Part shown: piece after piece, positions 23,037 through 31,938 of the stretch
Numbering within the stretch: position 1 is the first letter of the stretch
How the letters are laid out: each line of letters begins with the position of its first letter
IMG/VR virus record: IMGVR_UViG_3300008012_000022
Span: 29,369 to 93,368 of that record
DNA from: a virus
Direction: 5' to 3' (one strand)
DNA: 64,000 bases
Position numbers and translations under genes: made by a program
The notes under the pieces: model-generated
The model's input: the letters and a program-made list of their open reading frames with translations, nothing else
The model's database searches: none
Told to the model about the DNA's origin: nothing

Positions 23037-24919
23037 TGAAAATCCTATTCGTTTCCAACTTTTCTAAAGCTGTTACAGGGTTTGGAAAGAACATGAAGAA
23101 TGTCCTTCGGGCACTTCATGAAGATCCGCGCTTCGAAGTAGTTGAAGCGGCGAACGGCTGTCTATATGGTGCCGATTTGAGGACACCATGGAAAAGCTAT
23201 GGCACATTTCCATCTAATCCATCTGTGCGCCAAAAGATTGAGGCTAACCCTCATGAAAAACGGATGGCAGAGTATGGCAACCATACTATTGACGATATTG
23301 TTTACGCTGAGAAACCTGATATCATCGTCGGTATCGAAGATATTTGGGCGTTCGATTGGGCCAAAAGGAAGTGGTTTAACGAAATACCTGTAGTTATCTG
23401 GACAACTCTTGATTCTTCACCTGTTTTACAGCAAGCGTATGATTTAGCGCCGAAGGTTGATAAATTTTTGGTGTGGGCATCCTTCGCAGAGAAGGAGATG
23501 AAAAAGAATGGAGTAGATAATGTTGAAACTATACACGGAGCTATTGATCTGTCACATTTCCATCCTTTGGAAGACGAAAAGCGCCAAAAATTACGAGAGC
23601 GTCATGGAATTGATGACTTTCTGGTGGGTTTTGTTTTTAAAAACCAGCTACGCAAGTCTGTCCCTAATCTACTGGAAGGTTTTAAACAATTTCAAGAAAA
23701 GAATCCTAACGCGAAACTGTTACTACATACCGATTGGGTGGTAAGTGATAACACGTGGGACATTCCGCGCTATATCAAAGAGAAAGGTTTACACCCTGCT
23801 TCTGTATTAGCCACATATTTATGTGAAGGTTGTAAGCGTTACCAGTTGCTTCCATATACAGGGGAGAAGATTCGTTGTTCATGTTGTGGCGGCGAAGATA
23901 CTCTTGTCACAAAGTCGAACATGTTTGGTGTCACCGAACATGAACTGAACGAGATTTATAATATGATGGATGTATATTGTCATCCATTTACATCAGGTGG
24001 GCAAGAGCTACCTGTTCAAGAGGCTAAAGCTGCGGGTTTAACGACCTTAGTAACTGAATATAGTTGCGGCACAGACTGTTGCTATGAGAACATGGGAGGT
24101 CTACCGCTGAAATGGGTAGAATATAGAGAACCATATACTCAGTTCATCAAAGCTACTACACTTCCAGAGTCTATTTGTGAACAGCTACAGAGAGTCAAAG
24201 ATTTTACCGAAGAAGAGAAACAGATTATGAAAAATCGTTCTCTCAATTGGGTCGGACTTAACTTTTCTGTAAAAAGAACAGTTGAAAAGTTAACGTCCAT
24301 CTTTGAAGAGTTTGGTAAATGCGAGTGGGATTTTAATCGTGAGGATAAATATTATGATTCAGACTTTGAACCAGATTCGGCGCTCCACGATACTGAATGG
24401 GTCCAATCTTTATACAAAGGAATTTTCGATAAGGATTTTGATGATTCACACGTAGAGGTTAAAGAAAGTCTACAAGTTATTCAACGCGAAGGTAGAGACA
24501 AGCTACATGAATATTTAAAAGCTGCGGCTAGACAAAAGAATGCTGAAAAGAAAGGGCGCGAAACTTCTCTAGAGGATCTGTTAGATGGTAAGAAGCAAGA
24601 CAGAATTGCAGTTGTTCTACCAGAATCCGCTGGAGATGTATTAATGTGTAATTCGCTACTATCGAATTTGAAGAAACTATACCCAAAGAAGGATATTTAC
24701 TTTTTCACAAACCCTATGTTTTTTCCCATGGTAAATGCTAATCCAGCAATACACAAATTGATTCCTTATAAAGAAGGACTTGATAATCTTCTATTATTAG
24801 AGGGTCAAGGCAAGCATAGTGGCTACTTTGATATGGCATTTTTGCCACATGTAGGTTGCCAAAGAATACTAAATTATTTACATAATGGAAAACAACAACA
24901 CCAATTCAGTCTCCGCTAA
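23036..24919 (+). CDS. GT4 glycosyltransferase fused to the N-half of a GT9 domain
   Basis: A 627-residue protein. Residues 1-430 form a GT-B glycosyltransferase (DIIVGIEDIWAFDWAKRKWF; MMDVYCHPFTSGGQELPVQE is the donor site). A four-cysteine zinc ribbon (YLCEGCKRY...RCSCCGG) is inserted near residues 260-290. After a charged helical linker, residues 522-618 (DRIAVVLPESAGDVLMCNSL) are the first half of a GT9 heptosyltransferase domain, which stops at LNYLHNG. The last nine residues are foreign, read from an inserted cassette. The other half is the gene at 25373-26506. Confidence 0.7.
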   Translation: MKILFVSNFSKAVTGFGKNMKNVLRALHEDPRFEVVEAANGCLYGADLRTPWKSYGTFPSNPSVRQKIEANPHEKRMAEYGNHTIDDIVYAEKPDIIVGIEDIWAFDWAKRKWFNEIPVVIWTTLDSSPVLQQAYDLAPKVDKFLVWASFAEKEMKKNGVDNVETIHGAIDLSHFHPLEDEKRQKLRERHGIDDFLVGFVFKNQLRKSVPNLLEGFKQFQEKNPNAKLLLHTDWVVSDNTWDIPRYIKEKGLHPASVLATYLCEGCKRYQLLPYTGEKIRCSCCGGEDTLVTKSNMFGVTEHELNEIYNMMDVYCHPFTSGGQELPVQEAKAAGLTTLVTEYSCGTDCCYENMGGLPLKWVEYREPYTQFIKATTLPESICEQLQRVKDFTEEEKQIMKNRSLNWVGLNFSVKRTVEKLTSIFEEFGKCEWDFNREDKYYDSDFEPDSALHDTEWVQSLYKGIFDKDFDDSHVEVKESLQVIQREGRDKLHEYLKAAARQKNAEKKGRETSLEDLLDGKKQDRIAVVLPESAGDVLMCNSLLSNLKKLYPKKDIYFFTNPMFFPMVNANPAIHKLIPYKEGLDNLLLLEGQGKHSGYFDMAFLPHVGCQRILNYLHNGKQQHQFSLR

Positions 24920-25076
24920 GGTTCTACAAGAAGCATTAACCGTGGCTAAAAATCGTGGCGAAGGGGTAAACTGGTCTGCTTTTGAGCGCCGAATTCTCAA
25001 CGCACTTGAGGAAGAACATGGCATCAAGTTTCGTAATGAACGATTGGCACGTAAAACTATAGAGGCTACTAGATAA
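24885..25076 (+). CDS. Small protein of the GT9-splitting cassette (63 aa)
   Basis: A 63-residue, mostly helical, charged protein starting MENNNTNSVSAKVLQEALTV. Its ATG lies in the last codons of the GT9 N-half (the AATGG junction). It contains no nuclease motif. Not recognised. With the following 98-aa gene it forms an insert of about 474 nt in the GT9 domain. Confidence 0.5.
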   Translation: MENNNTNSVSAKVLQEALTVAKNRGEGVNWSAFERRILNALEEEHGIKFRNERLARKTIEATR

Positions 25077-25079
25077 AGT

Positions 25080-25376
25080 ATGGACTTAAATGATCTAAAC
25101 GATTTTTATCAAAGTATTAATAGAGATCCGTTGTATTTGATTAGCGACTCTATTATAATCGACAATAAAAAATCTGAACATTTTGGGAAAAGAGCTATAG
25201 AGATACGACATCCTAACGGACTTGAAGTTACATTAAAGGTTGGGGATAAAATTGATTGGCCCTCAACCCTTAGCGACGAAGAAGAGACTAAAACGATCGT
25301 CGCAATCGAACATCTACGTCAATGTAGTTATACCCTTAGAGATAATAAAGATAGAATTTGGGCAGTAATAGAATGA
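25080..25376 (+). CDS. Hypothetical protein of the GT9-splitting cassette (98 aa)
   Basis: A 98-residue alpha/beta protein (LYLISDSIIIDNKKSEHFGK; LEVTLKVGDKIDWPSTLSDE; CSYTLRDNKDRIWAVIE). The end looks like a small beta-barrel. Its stop codon overlaps the ATG of the GT9 C-half (ATGA), which keeps that half translatable. No mobility motif is seen. Not recognised. Confidence 0.5.
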   Translation: MDLNDLNDFYQSINRDPLYLISDSIIIDNKKSEHFGKRAIEIRHPNGLEVTLKVGDKIDWPSTLSDEEETKTIVAIEHLRQCSYTLRDNKDRIWAVIE

Positions 25377-26506
25377 GCCATTTAGTAGAACTATACGCAA
25401 AAGATCTCGGTGTTAAGATAGGTGATCCTGTCTTACATCCACATTATTATCCAGTTCCTTATGAGAAGTATATTACTATACATACTTCTGACAAGGTTCC
25501 AGCAAAGAACTATAGCTATTGGAATACAGTGGTCAAGATCCTACGCAAATCATTAGGCGACATCAAGATTGTTCAGGTCGGCACCGAAGTTGACCCACCA
25601 ATTGAAGATGTTGATTGCTTCTATAATAAAACGACTTTTAATCAGAGTATGTTTATTCTTCAGCACTCGCTATGTCATGTAGGAATCGATTCGGTTCCTG
25701 TTCATCTAGCGGCAGCATTGGAGACACCAACCGTAACAGTATACGGACATACATACTCGACCACCTGTGATACCTCATGGGTGAATACAAAGCTTAGGCA
25801 TATCCAACTGAATCCAAAGCGCGAAAAAGGTGAATGTCCATCATTCTCTCTGAGCGAACACCCTAAAACCGTTGATAGGATTTTACCTGAAAAAATTGCA
25901 GAGGCAGTTTTTAAGCAGTTGGGTATGTCCAAATTTCAATCAGAAAAAACAGTTCATGTTGGGAGAAACTTCTTACATAAAACGATTGACGTAGTGCCAA
26001 CCAATGAATTCTGTAATCTACCGAAGGTTAATGATGCTGTGGTCAGACTTCGTATGGATCTAAATCATAGCGAAGTGGATATGCACACCATTCTTCAAGG
26101 TAGTCCTAACAGTTTTGAAGTAGTAACTAACCAGCCTATCAATACGCAACTTCTTGAAATGCGTAAACCACAAATTGAAAAGGTTGTTTACACGACAGAT
26201 GAATTTGACGAACCATTCCTTGAATACCTTCGGAATTCAAATATTAAATTTGAACTGAATTCGACAAACCCCAAAAAGCTTGCCGAACAACGCAATAAGT
26301 TTTTTCACTTCGATATTGTTCTTGAAGTTCCTCCAGAAATCCCATCGAAGGTTAAAAAAGATGTGTTAAAGAAAAATGTTCAGTTTGATACGGGGAAAAT
26401 ATACCTCATAGGAGATAAAAGAGTCGTCACATTAGCAAAAAGTTACGATTCTGATGAATTTTGGCTTGACGCAGAGTATTTTAGGTTCTATACTAACACA
26501 AATTAA
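25373..26506 (+). CDS. C-half of a split GT9 glycosyltransferase
   Basis: About 377 residues from MSHLVELYAKDLGVKIGDPV. YITIHTSDKVPAKNYSYWNT, IVQVGTEVDPPI and CHVGIDSVPVHLAAALETPT with VTVYGHT are the donor-side half of GT9 (ADP-heptose:LPS heptosyltransferase-like) enzymes. Its in-frame upstream codons (G-S-N-R) match the break after LNYLHNG in the gene at 23036, so the two once formed one domain. The last 180 residues are an added domain of unknown role. The halves may re-associate; that needs testing. Confidence 0.65.
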   Translation: MSHLVELYAKDLGVKIGDPVLHPHYYPVPYEKYITIHTSDKVPAKNYSYWNTVVKILRKSLGDIKIVQVGTEVDPPIEDVDCFYNKTTFNQSMFILQHSLCHVGIDSVPVHLAAALETPTVTVYGHTYSTTCDTSWVNTKLRHIQLNPKREKGECPSFSLSEHPKTVDRILPEKIAEAVFKQLGMSKFQSEKTVHVGRNFLHKTIDVVPTNEFCNLPKVNDAVVRLRMDLNHSEVDMHTILQGSPNSFEVVTNQPINTQLLEMRKPQIEKVVYTTDEFDEPFLEYLRNSNIKFELNSTNPKKLAEQRNKFFHFDIVLEVPPEIPSKVKKDVLKKNVQFDTGKIYLIGDKRVVTLAKSYDSDEFWLDAEYFRFYTNTN

Positions 26507-26511
26507 GAATT

Positions 26512-27306
26512 ATGAGTACAACTAAGAAAGCTCCAACTAAGAAAGCTTCAACGAAAAAAGCACAACCGCTTCTCAAACGAGATAGTAATGGTTTGTTAGA
26601 AGGAGTTGAATACAAATTTGACGATGATGGATTTATTGATTGGAGGGCAATGGTATCGCCTGATATGGTCTATCCTAATAAGGACTGGTTCGCGGCTCAT
26701 AATAAGCCTGTGCCACCTGAGACTCCAGAAGAACTAGCCAAACTAAAAGATAATCAGTTAGTTATTAAATTGGGTGGGTTGAAAAAATTGCTCCGACTTC
26801 GCGGCTATGATCGTGTTGAATTCGATATCAACAATGTCGCAGAAGGACACGTAGTAGCTAGTGCATGGATCTCATTCGCGCCGAACTACGAAACTAATGG
26901 TGAGAAAGTCCACTACAACGAGGTAGCCAACGCACGAGACGACAACACAGATAGCTTCGGAGAGAAATATTTGGAAACATTCGCGGCTAACCGTGCATTT
27001 GCACGGTGCATCCGTAACTTTCTGAACATCAACATCGTCTCTAAAGAGGAAATGGACCAGTCTAGTGGTAAGTCGCCATCATCATCGAGCAGTAATAATG
27101 ATGCGCCTGCTTCATCAGGATTCACGCCTCAAGATTCCCTCAAGAATAAGGCTAACGAAAAAGGTTTTAACACCTTTCCTAAATTCCTACAAAGACTTCG
27201 CGACCTATGGGAAGAAGGAACCTACAAAAACGCAGAAGCTAAGAATTGGAAAGGTTTCAAAGATGTTCCTGCTAAAGATGCACGGACCCTTATCACCTTA
27301 ATCTAA
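26512..27306 (+). CDS. Possible recombination mediator (Rad52/Erf-like)
   Basis: A 264-residue protein. It begins with a Lys/Ala/Thr-rich tail (TKKAPTKKASTKKAQ) like histone H1 tails. The core has DFIDWRAM-type strands (GFIDWRAMVSPDMVYPN), VEGHVVASAWISFAPNYETN and a helix ETFAANRAFARCIRNFLNIN that resembles the A-x-x-R-A-x-R...F helix of phage single-strand annealing proteins. A Ser/Asn linker separates a short C-terminal domain. It may bind ssDNA; this is only a pattern match. It converges on the late block with a 4-nt overlap of stop regions. Confidence 0.4.
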   Translation: MSTTKKAPTKKASTKKAQPLLKRDSNGLLEGVEYKFDDDGFIDWRAMVSPDMVYPNKDWFAAHNKPVPPETPEELAKLKDNQLVIKLGGLKKLLRLRGYDRVEFDINNVAEGHVVASAWISFAPNYETNGEKVHYNEVANARDDNTDSFGEKYLETFAANRAFARCIRNFLNINIVSKEEMDQSSGKSPSSSSSNNDAPASSGFTPQDSLKNKANEKGFNTFPKFLQRLRDLWEEGTYKNAEAKNWKGFKDVPAKDARTLITLI

Positions 27307-29867
27307 AGGTTCTTAGAGTAAGCGTTCGCATAGTTAGGTTCCGAATTCACAATAGTAGATCCAACAATGGCACGAGACGATCCTAAATAGTCTCGTGCTA
27401 TTGATTTATCTATTACAATAAATTTACGTGAATCATATCCAATTGTTGTTGTAATACCTCCTTGAGCATTGATGCCCACAGAGATAGAACTAACACCCGT
27501 CTCTATATCAAAATCTGTACGCAATGGCCCACGCTCATATCTTACTGTTGAACTGATTAATGGGCACGGTGTGGGAGGATTAAGTGTGCCAAAGTTTTCT
27601 AAAAATAGTTTTGCTTCAACAATACCCATGCTCATTACATCAAGAGATCGTTTGTAAAAACAGCTTTCTTGCGACTTTAAGTTTCGAATAAATTTAGGAG
27701 ATCCTTTATCATGCATTGGGCTTTCTGTTGACTCAGACCCACCTGTATTATCCGACTTAGTTTTGAAAAAGGGAACGAGTATATAATCATACTTTTTCTT
27801 TACAGCTTCTTGTAAAAGCTGTTCCATACTTCGTTCTAAAGACTGCATCATAGGACGGAAATCTTTAGTTCCCATCACAATGAATCCATGTTGAACACCA
27901 ATACGTGATGGTATTGGGTGCTGAATCACTTCAAGATTCGTGCCAATATATCTAGCTGTATTAACAGGCATATTTGCAACATCACCCCCTACCGCTATTT
28001 TCTGAACAGCTATCATATGGTAATTGCTGCCCAAAATATTTGTATTAGCTCCACTTACAACAGGATTAAAACCAACTGGATTATCATCGATATCTAAATT
28101 GTCACCAACGTCATCAGCAGCACGTATTACGTTATTGACAGCAGGATCTTTTCGTACATTAGTATCGTCTGCCAATTCTTTGATCGTAATATTTGTTCTA
28201 TGTTTCGCACGACGTAATATGCGAACTAAAAAATCTAACTCAGGAATTTCTGAAATGAAAGCATCGGCTGGAGCGGCGAAAATTTGAACTTGTTGACCTC
28301 GTTTGGTAACTGAATTATATACTCTTGCCTCTGCCTCTTTTTGATTCATCGCATCGGATATATAAATTCCGCCAAATAGTTTAACGAAGTCTTCCATGTA
28401 AGGAATGTAATCATCCAACGGATCAATTACTATGCCTCGTGTACTCACGCCTCCCCTCGGCGTATGTAAACTAGTTATTTCAACTGCTGTTATACCATCG
28501 TTCTTTATGTCAAATAAACCAGTAGAAGATCCAGCATCTATTGCGTCATCCCAAAAGTTTTTTATACGAGGATTGTTTTGACCTTCTGGTCTAAATAGTG
28601 TTGAGCTACCTACTTCGAAATCTCTATGGAAACCTGTTAATACATCATTTCCCTCTCCATATAATTCTCCCCAATTTGCAGCATCAGATCCTTCATAGAT
28701 CATTGTCCCATAAATATAGTAAGAAATTATTTTAGGCGAAATGCCTAATAATAGTAATGGAAGAAACTTATTTATATAACTCAACTCTTCTTCTGACAGT
28801 TTAGTTAAGTAGGTATCATTTAGACGGTATAATTTATCTGTTCTTAAACGGGGTTCACTATCATTTTCCCCACCCGCCTCTTGATCTCTTTGATTAAGAT
28901 CTCCTTTCAATACAACATGAGTAGCTTCAATCCCTTTGATAGATTGTGAGAATTGAATCTGAGAAGCACACGGCTCATTAAAATCTCCATGTTTGGCAGA
29001 TATGTTAGCATTAATTTGTGCTACATCAGCATTCGTCAAAATTTTAATTTGCTGAGTCATAGGATCAACATACCACGTCATTCCTATTTTACTAAGAACA
29101 GATGTTAATACGTCCCTCAGTGTTCCAGTGTCACTAAATAATACATTGTTATCTTCTAAATATTTGGCGCTATCATCCTTGAACGACATACCGAGTTGAA
29201 TCGTTAAGTCACGCAAGTCTGTAAGATAGTATCCATATTCAACACTAACTTGTGATGGATCACCAAATCTCCAATTCACTGGAGGTTTCGTTGATATATC
29301 TTTTTGCCAAATCCCTTTATCGAATTTTAGATAACCTGCGTCAGGTTCAAAGTTATAGTCTCGTGTGATAGGTGTTACATCTACATCATTAATTGTAGCT
29401 CGTGCAAAACCCATAAGGTTAATGCCGTTTTGAGAACGTTGTATTCGTGGGTAAACAGGAAGGTCCATATCTGGATGCCTGTGAGTTTGCCAATATTTTT
29501 CGGCTACAAAATAAGAACGAAAAGTCCAATACAAATCTTCGTTTAATTCAGACTTGTGTGTACTATGTTCCCCATACAGAATAATTAATTCTTTATCAAG
29601 AATCTGATGCGTGTGTTCAACCAATTCAACTTGAAGATATTTGTAATTGTGTTTAACCTGAGTAACCTCCACTACATCCATAGCAAGACCAAAGGGAGGT
29701 AAATTAATAGTAGTATCAAACTCAGGAATTTGATAATTCTGATTTTCATTTACCACTACAATTGTAGCTGTAGACGCTTGACTTGATGGTTGAAAATTGT
29801 AATCAATACTTACAATCTTACCACCAAACAATTGCCCCAAATTCTTTTTTGCTAATACATCTGCCAT
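27303..29867 (-). CDS. Virion structural protein, probable tail hub/baseplate
   Basis: An 854-residue protein, mostly beta. The front (NLGQLFGGKIVSIDYNFQPS; DTTINLPPFGLAMDVVEVTQ) resembles hub-type domains; further on are SVEYGYYLTDLRDLTIQLGM and GTLRDVLTSVLSKIGMTWYV, as in tail-tip/late control proteins that process beta-barrel repeats. The end (VRYERGPLRTDFDIETGVSS) is beta-rich. Its place at the 3' end of the tail block, after the tape measure, supports a hub or tip role. No peptidase motif was noticed. Confidence 0.5.
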   Translation of the reverse strand: MADVLAKKNLGQLFGGKIVSIDYNFQPSSQASTATIVVVNENQNYQIPEFDTTINLPPFGLAMDVVEVTQVKHNYKYLQVELVEHTHQILDKELIILYGEHSTHKSELNEDLYWTFRSYFVAEKYWQTHRHPDMDLPVYPRIQRSQNGINLMGFARATINDVDVTPITRDYNFEPDAGYLKFDKGIWQKDISTKPPVNWRFGDPSQVSVEYGYYLTDLRDLTIQLGMSFKDDSAKYLEDNNVLFSDTGTLRDVLTSVLSKIGMTWYVDPMTQQIKILTNADVAQINANISAKHGDFNEPCASQIQFSQSIKGIEATHVVLKGDLNQRDQEAGGENDSEPRLRTDKLYRLNDTYLTKLSEEELSYINKFLPLLLLGISPKIISYYIYGTMIYEGSDAANWGELYGEGNDVLTGFHRDFEVGSSTLFRPEGQNNPRIKNFWDDAIDAGSSTGLFDIKNDGITAVEITSLHTPRGGVSTRGIVIDPLDDYIPYMEDFVKLFGGIYISDAMNQKEAEARVYNSVTKRGQQVQIFAAPADAFISEIPELDFLVRILRRAKHRTNITIKELADDTNVRKDPAVNNVIRAADDVGDNLDIDDNPVGFNPVVSGANTNILGSNYHMIAVQKIAVGGDVANMPVNTARYIGTNLEVIQHPIPSRIGVQHGFIVMGTKDFRPMMQSLERSMEQLLQEAVKKKYDYILVPFFKTKSDNTGGSESTESPMHDKGSPKFIRNLKSQESCFYKRSLDVMSMGIVEAKLFLENFGTLNPPTPCPLISSTVRYERGPLRTDFDIETGVSSISVGINAQGGITTTIGYDSRKFIVIDKSIARDYLGSSRAIVGSTIVNSEPNYANAYSKNL

Positions 29868-30580
29868 TATAAAACGAAAACTTGTTTTTCATGTGGGAAC
29901 ACTTGCTCAATACAAGGTTCTAATCCCGTCTCAATGTTAGTTACTACACTTCCTAATTGTAGAAACTCTTCATCTGTTAATCTAATTCCATTCAAGTATG
30001 CCACAAACCCATTTCTATTATATGTTGTGGCGGTAATGTCATAAACTCCACTGTTATAAACATGTGGTCGATACGGCATAGAAAATAATATTCCTGTTAT
30101 CCCATCTTCTGGATCAGTCCATTCCCATGTTCCATCCTCTTGAATAAAGAAAGATTCGCCACTTCCATGCACTAATTTCTGTCCGTTCAGAAATACTTGT
30201 TCATTGTTATCTAAATCTGCCACACCAGAAAATCCAGAAATCACCTCTGCGTGAACATCATCCTCATAGAAGAAACGCCCCGAATCTGAAACCCAATCGT
30301 AAGTCAAATTACCATCTGTTGGCAGAAGATATGCTTCACCTGTAGAATTTTTCAGTTGATATCCACTGAGAAAAATCTCGCCCGTATTATCATAGAAGGT
30401 CCGTAGCCCCGAAATTGTTACGATAGGTTGTGTCTCATGCAACACATCACCGTTCACCGCAATTTCAAGACGCATAGTTTCCACAGACGGAATTGAACCT
30501 TGCTCAGAGAATATGCTTCCCTGTTGATGGTAATTTTCGCCGCTAAAATATTCGCCTGTATTGAGAATGATCTCTATCAT
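29867..30580 (-). CDS. Virion protein, beta-rich
   Basis: A 237-residue protein with repeated short strands and turns of the type GEIFLSGYQLKNSTGEAYLL and EQVFLNGQKLVHGSGESFFI, each with a xxxLxGxxLxxGxGE core. These repeats look like those of fibre or baseplate-wedge proteins. It is joined to both neighbours by 1- and 4-nt overlaps. Role in the tail tip is inferred from position. Confidence 0.5.
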   Translation of the reverse strand: MIEIILNTGEYFSGENYHQQGSIFSEQGSIPSVETMRLEIAVNGDVLHETQPIVTISGLRTFYDNTGEIFLSGYQLKNSTGEAYLLPTDGNLTYDWVSDSGRFFYEDDVHAEVISGFSGVADLDNNEQVFLNGQKLVHGSGESFFIQEDGTWEWTDPEDGITGILFSMPYRPHVYNSGVYDITATTYNRNGFVAYLNGIRLTDEEFLQLGSVVTNIETGLEPCIEQVFPHEKQVFVL

Positions 30581-31938
30581 ATCCTTTTTTCTACGTAATA
30601 TAGATAGTCTGGTTTGTATTGTTGTATTACATCTTCTTTGAAAGCTAATGTTTCAAGGATATCGCCTGTTCTCAAGACTGTTCCTGCAAGATATTCTTTT
30701 TCATATCCTGTCGGTTGATCAAGTATAGCACCAGTTAAAGGGCGCATTTCATACAGTGGAATAGCACCTGTCAACTGGACAGAACGTGTGGCAACAATTG
30801 AATAACGTGTCACTAAATCACTTTGGTCAATCAAGCCACGAGTATCAAATGCTTGATCACCTGTTGGCGTATAATCATCAGTCTCAATTAAGAACGAAGT
30901 TTCCTCCATGTAATCTCCCAAAGAAGACGGTAAAGAATAACCTGTAAAAAATCGTTCACCATCTGTTCTACTTACACCAGTCTCTTCCTGTAGCGTAAAC
31001 TCAATAAATTCTGAATCTCCCCATGTGTCTTGATATCCAGTAAGCACAGGTTGATATCCTGTAACACCTGATCTTAAAATTAAGGTTATATCTTGACCAG
31101 TAATCACAGTATCCACCAATGACGCTCCACTATTCTGAATCCCCGTCGCCACAAACCCACTCATAATAGGTTTCAAATCTGGCGCTGTATAAAATCCACT
31201 AATCACCATGAATTGATCTATGTATCCGCTTAAAGAATGGAACGCACTGCGATAAAACGTTGGTGATGCTCCGAGATAATAAGGTTCATCCTGACGATTG
31301 TTTTGAAATTGTCCGTTAGTGAACAATGATTGTTCATCATACGTATCGTCTGAAAGCTGATATCGCGCCACTGAGACGTTGTAAGGCGAGATAGATACCG
31401 AGAGCAGATTTTTATTTGCAAGCTCTATATCGTCCGCTGTGAGGCAAAATTCACCTTTCTCTTCGTTAATACCCTGAAAGAATACCTGATTACGGCTATT
31501 TAGTCCAATATTGAACCCACGACCGAAGACTTGACCGTCAGAATACTCATCTCTCACCAGCGAACCAAAGAGGATACCAGCATCCGTTTCCACTTTTTCA
31601 CAAGAAAAAAGAAAGGTTAACTCTGTATTATAATCTGTTTCTGAAACGTGGTCTTCTGCGAATGGCCCGAACTTTACATGAGAATACGACACGTCGCCAC
31701 CTGACCTTTCATTTAACCGAAAGTTTTCAATTGTGTGTTGCGCGTTAACTTGTGTGCCGCCTGAGATTTGAACAACTCCTGTATATTGGCCAATAGTCGC
31801 CGCTGGTGCTGTATTTATCAGCGCCCCACTATTTTGTGCCCCGTCTACTATAACCCCTGTATCATCGAAGTCGTAATAGAGTAGCACGGCACCAGTGCCC
31901 CCCTCAAGGTAAGCGTTAATTAAATTTCCTAAAGTCAT
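30577..31938 (-). CDS. Virion protein with LamG/concanavalin-like domain
   Basis: A 453-residue protein. Residues about 80-265 (LTFLFSCEKVETDAGILFGS; FNIGLNSRNQVFFQGINEEK; SAFHSLSGYIDQFMVISGFY) have the jelly-roll pattern of LamG/concanavalin-like carbohydrate-binding domains. The rest is Thr/Gly/Ser-rich strands (TGAIPLYEMRPLTGAILDQP). A receptor- or sugar-binding tail component is likely. It is coupled to neighbours by 4-nt overlaps. Confidence 0.5.
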   Translation of the reverse strand: MTLGNLINAYLEGGTGAVLLYYDFDDTGVIVDGAQNSGALINTAPAATIGQYTGVVQISGGTQVNAQHTIENFRLNERSGGDVSYSHVKFGPFAEDHVSETDYNTELTFLFSCEKVETDAGILFGSLVRDEYSDGQVFGRGFNIGLNSRNQVFFQGINEEKGEFCLTADDIELANKNLLSVSISPYNVSVARYQLSDDTYDEQSLFTNGQFQNNRQDEPYYLGASPTFYRSAFHSLSGYIDQFMVISGFYTAPDLKPIMSGFVATGIQNSGASLVDTVITGQDITLILRSGVTGYQPVLTGYQDTWGDSEFIEFTLQEETGVSRTDGERFFTGYSLPSSLGDYMEETSFLIETDDYTPTGDQAFDTRGLIDQSDLVTRYSIVATRSVQLTGAIPLYEMRPLTGAILDQPTGYEKEYLAGTVLRTGDILETLAFKEDVIQQYKPDYLYYVEKRI

